NCBI GenBank assembly: GCA_023014485.1
Contig: JAJOZX010000091.1
Span: 650,501-714,500 of the forward strand
Source of the DNA: Bathynomus jamesi
Taxonomy: Eukaryota > Arthropoda > Malacostraca > Isopoda > Cirolanidae
Reading direction: 5' to 3'
Length of the DNA stretch: 64,000 nucleotides
Shown here piece after piece: positions 63,848 through 64,000 of this stretch. Every line of letters starts with the position of its first letter. Position 1 is the stretch's first letter. The notes under the pieces were generated by a model. That model was not told where the DNA came from and did no database searches. It was given only the letters and a program-made list of their open reading frames with translations. A program made the position numbers and the translations under genes.

Positions 63848-64000
63848 AAATAATACCAAACTATGAAAATATGACATTTAGACATGAATTCCTTATTTAT
63901 GTCAGCTAATGAATCTTTGTCTTAGAATTTTACGCTTTTAGTCCCTCGATAAAACGATACAGGAGTAGGCCTAATAGATCCTGTATAAGCCTATTTTTCT

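Overview
This window looks like a repeat-rich animal genome, most likely an arthropod and plausibly a decapod crustacean. The evidence is indirect: GT-AG introns, CR1/jockey-like LINEs, a Penelope-like element with a GIY-YIG domain, mariner, Tc1 and hAT elements, 5S rRNA- and tRNA-derived SINEs, TTAGG-like short repeats, and dense (TA)n, (TG)n and (CT)n microsatellites. No bacterial, plastid or mitochondrial feature is visible.

One cellular gene stands out, on the + strand from 34530 to 50959. Exon 1 encodes a signal peptide. It is followed by a 9.6-kb intron full of transposons, then seven exons of short beta-strand-like, N-glycosylation-rich repeats, a Ser/Thr-rich stalk and one transmembrane helix, and a last exon with a charged cytoplasmic tail. 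I do not recognise the family. Junction phases agree throughout, but four single-base frame breaks (two in exon 4, one in exon 6, one in exon 8) mean it is either a young pseudogene or a locus with uncorrected assembly indels.

The rest is mobile DNA. Positions 1-6.8 kb hold LINE fragments, a decayed copy of an uncharacterised dispersed protein family, and several MITEs. Positions 6.85-10.1 kb form a palindrome island. Positions 10.6-32.3 kb alternate 5'-truncated LINEs with a Penelope-like element, a Tc1 element with an intron, SINEs, hAT MITEs and TA microsatellites. Positions 33-34.3 kb hold a mariner element broken by two in-frame stops. Intron 1 (34.75-44.36 kb) holds a jockey-like LINE remnant, a 325-bp-arm palindrome, an inverted Tc1-like pair and two CR1-like LINEs, one with a clean 369-codon reverse transcriptase frame. 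Positions 51-64 kb hold a mariner-like element carrying a 30-bp minisatellite, another LINE, more SINEs and more palindromes.

The most unusual system is a family of short palindromic DNA elements, here called GG8. Complete copies lie at 6856-7067, 7432-9615, 8531-8823, 9779-10078, 25507-25707, 53820-54028, 60881-61135 and 62771-62982, with truncated copies near 4346 and 21913. Each complete copy begins GG, ends CC and is flanked by an 8-bp duplication (six perfect, two 7/8). All share one inner core, but the outer arms differ between copies or subfamilies while still matching each other within a copy. This conserved-inside, variable-outside layout is the reverse of a normal MITE family.
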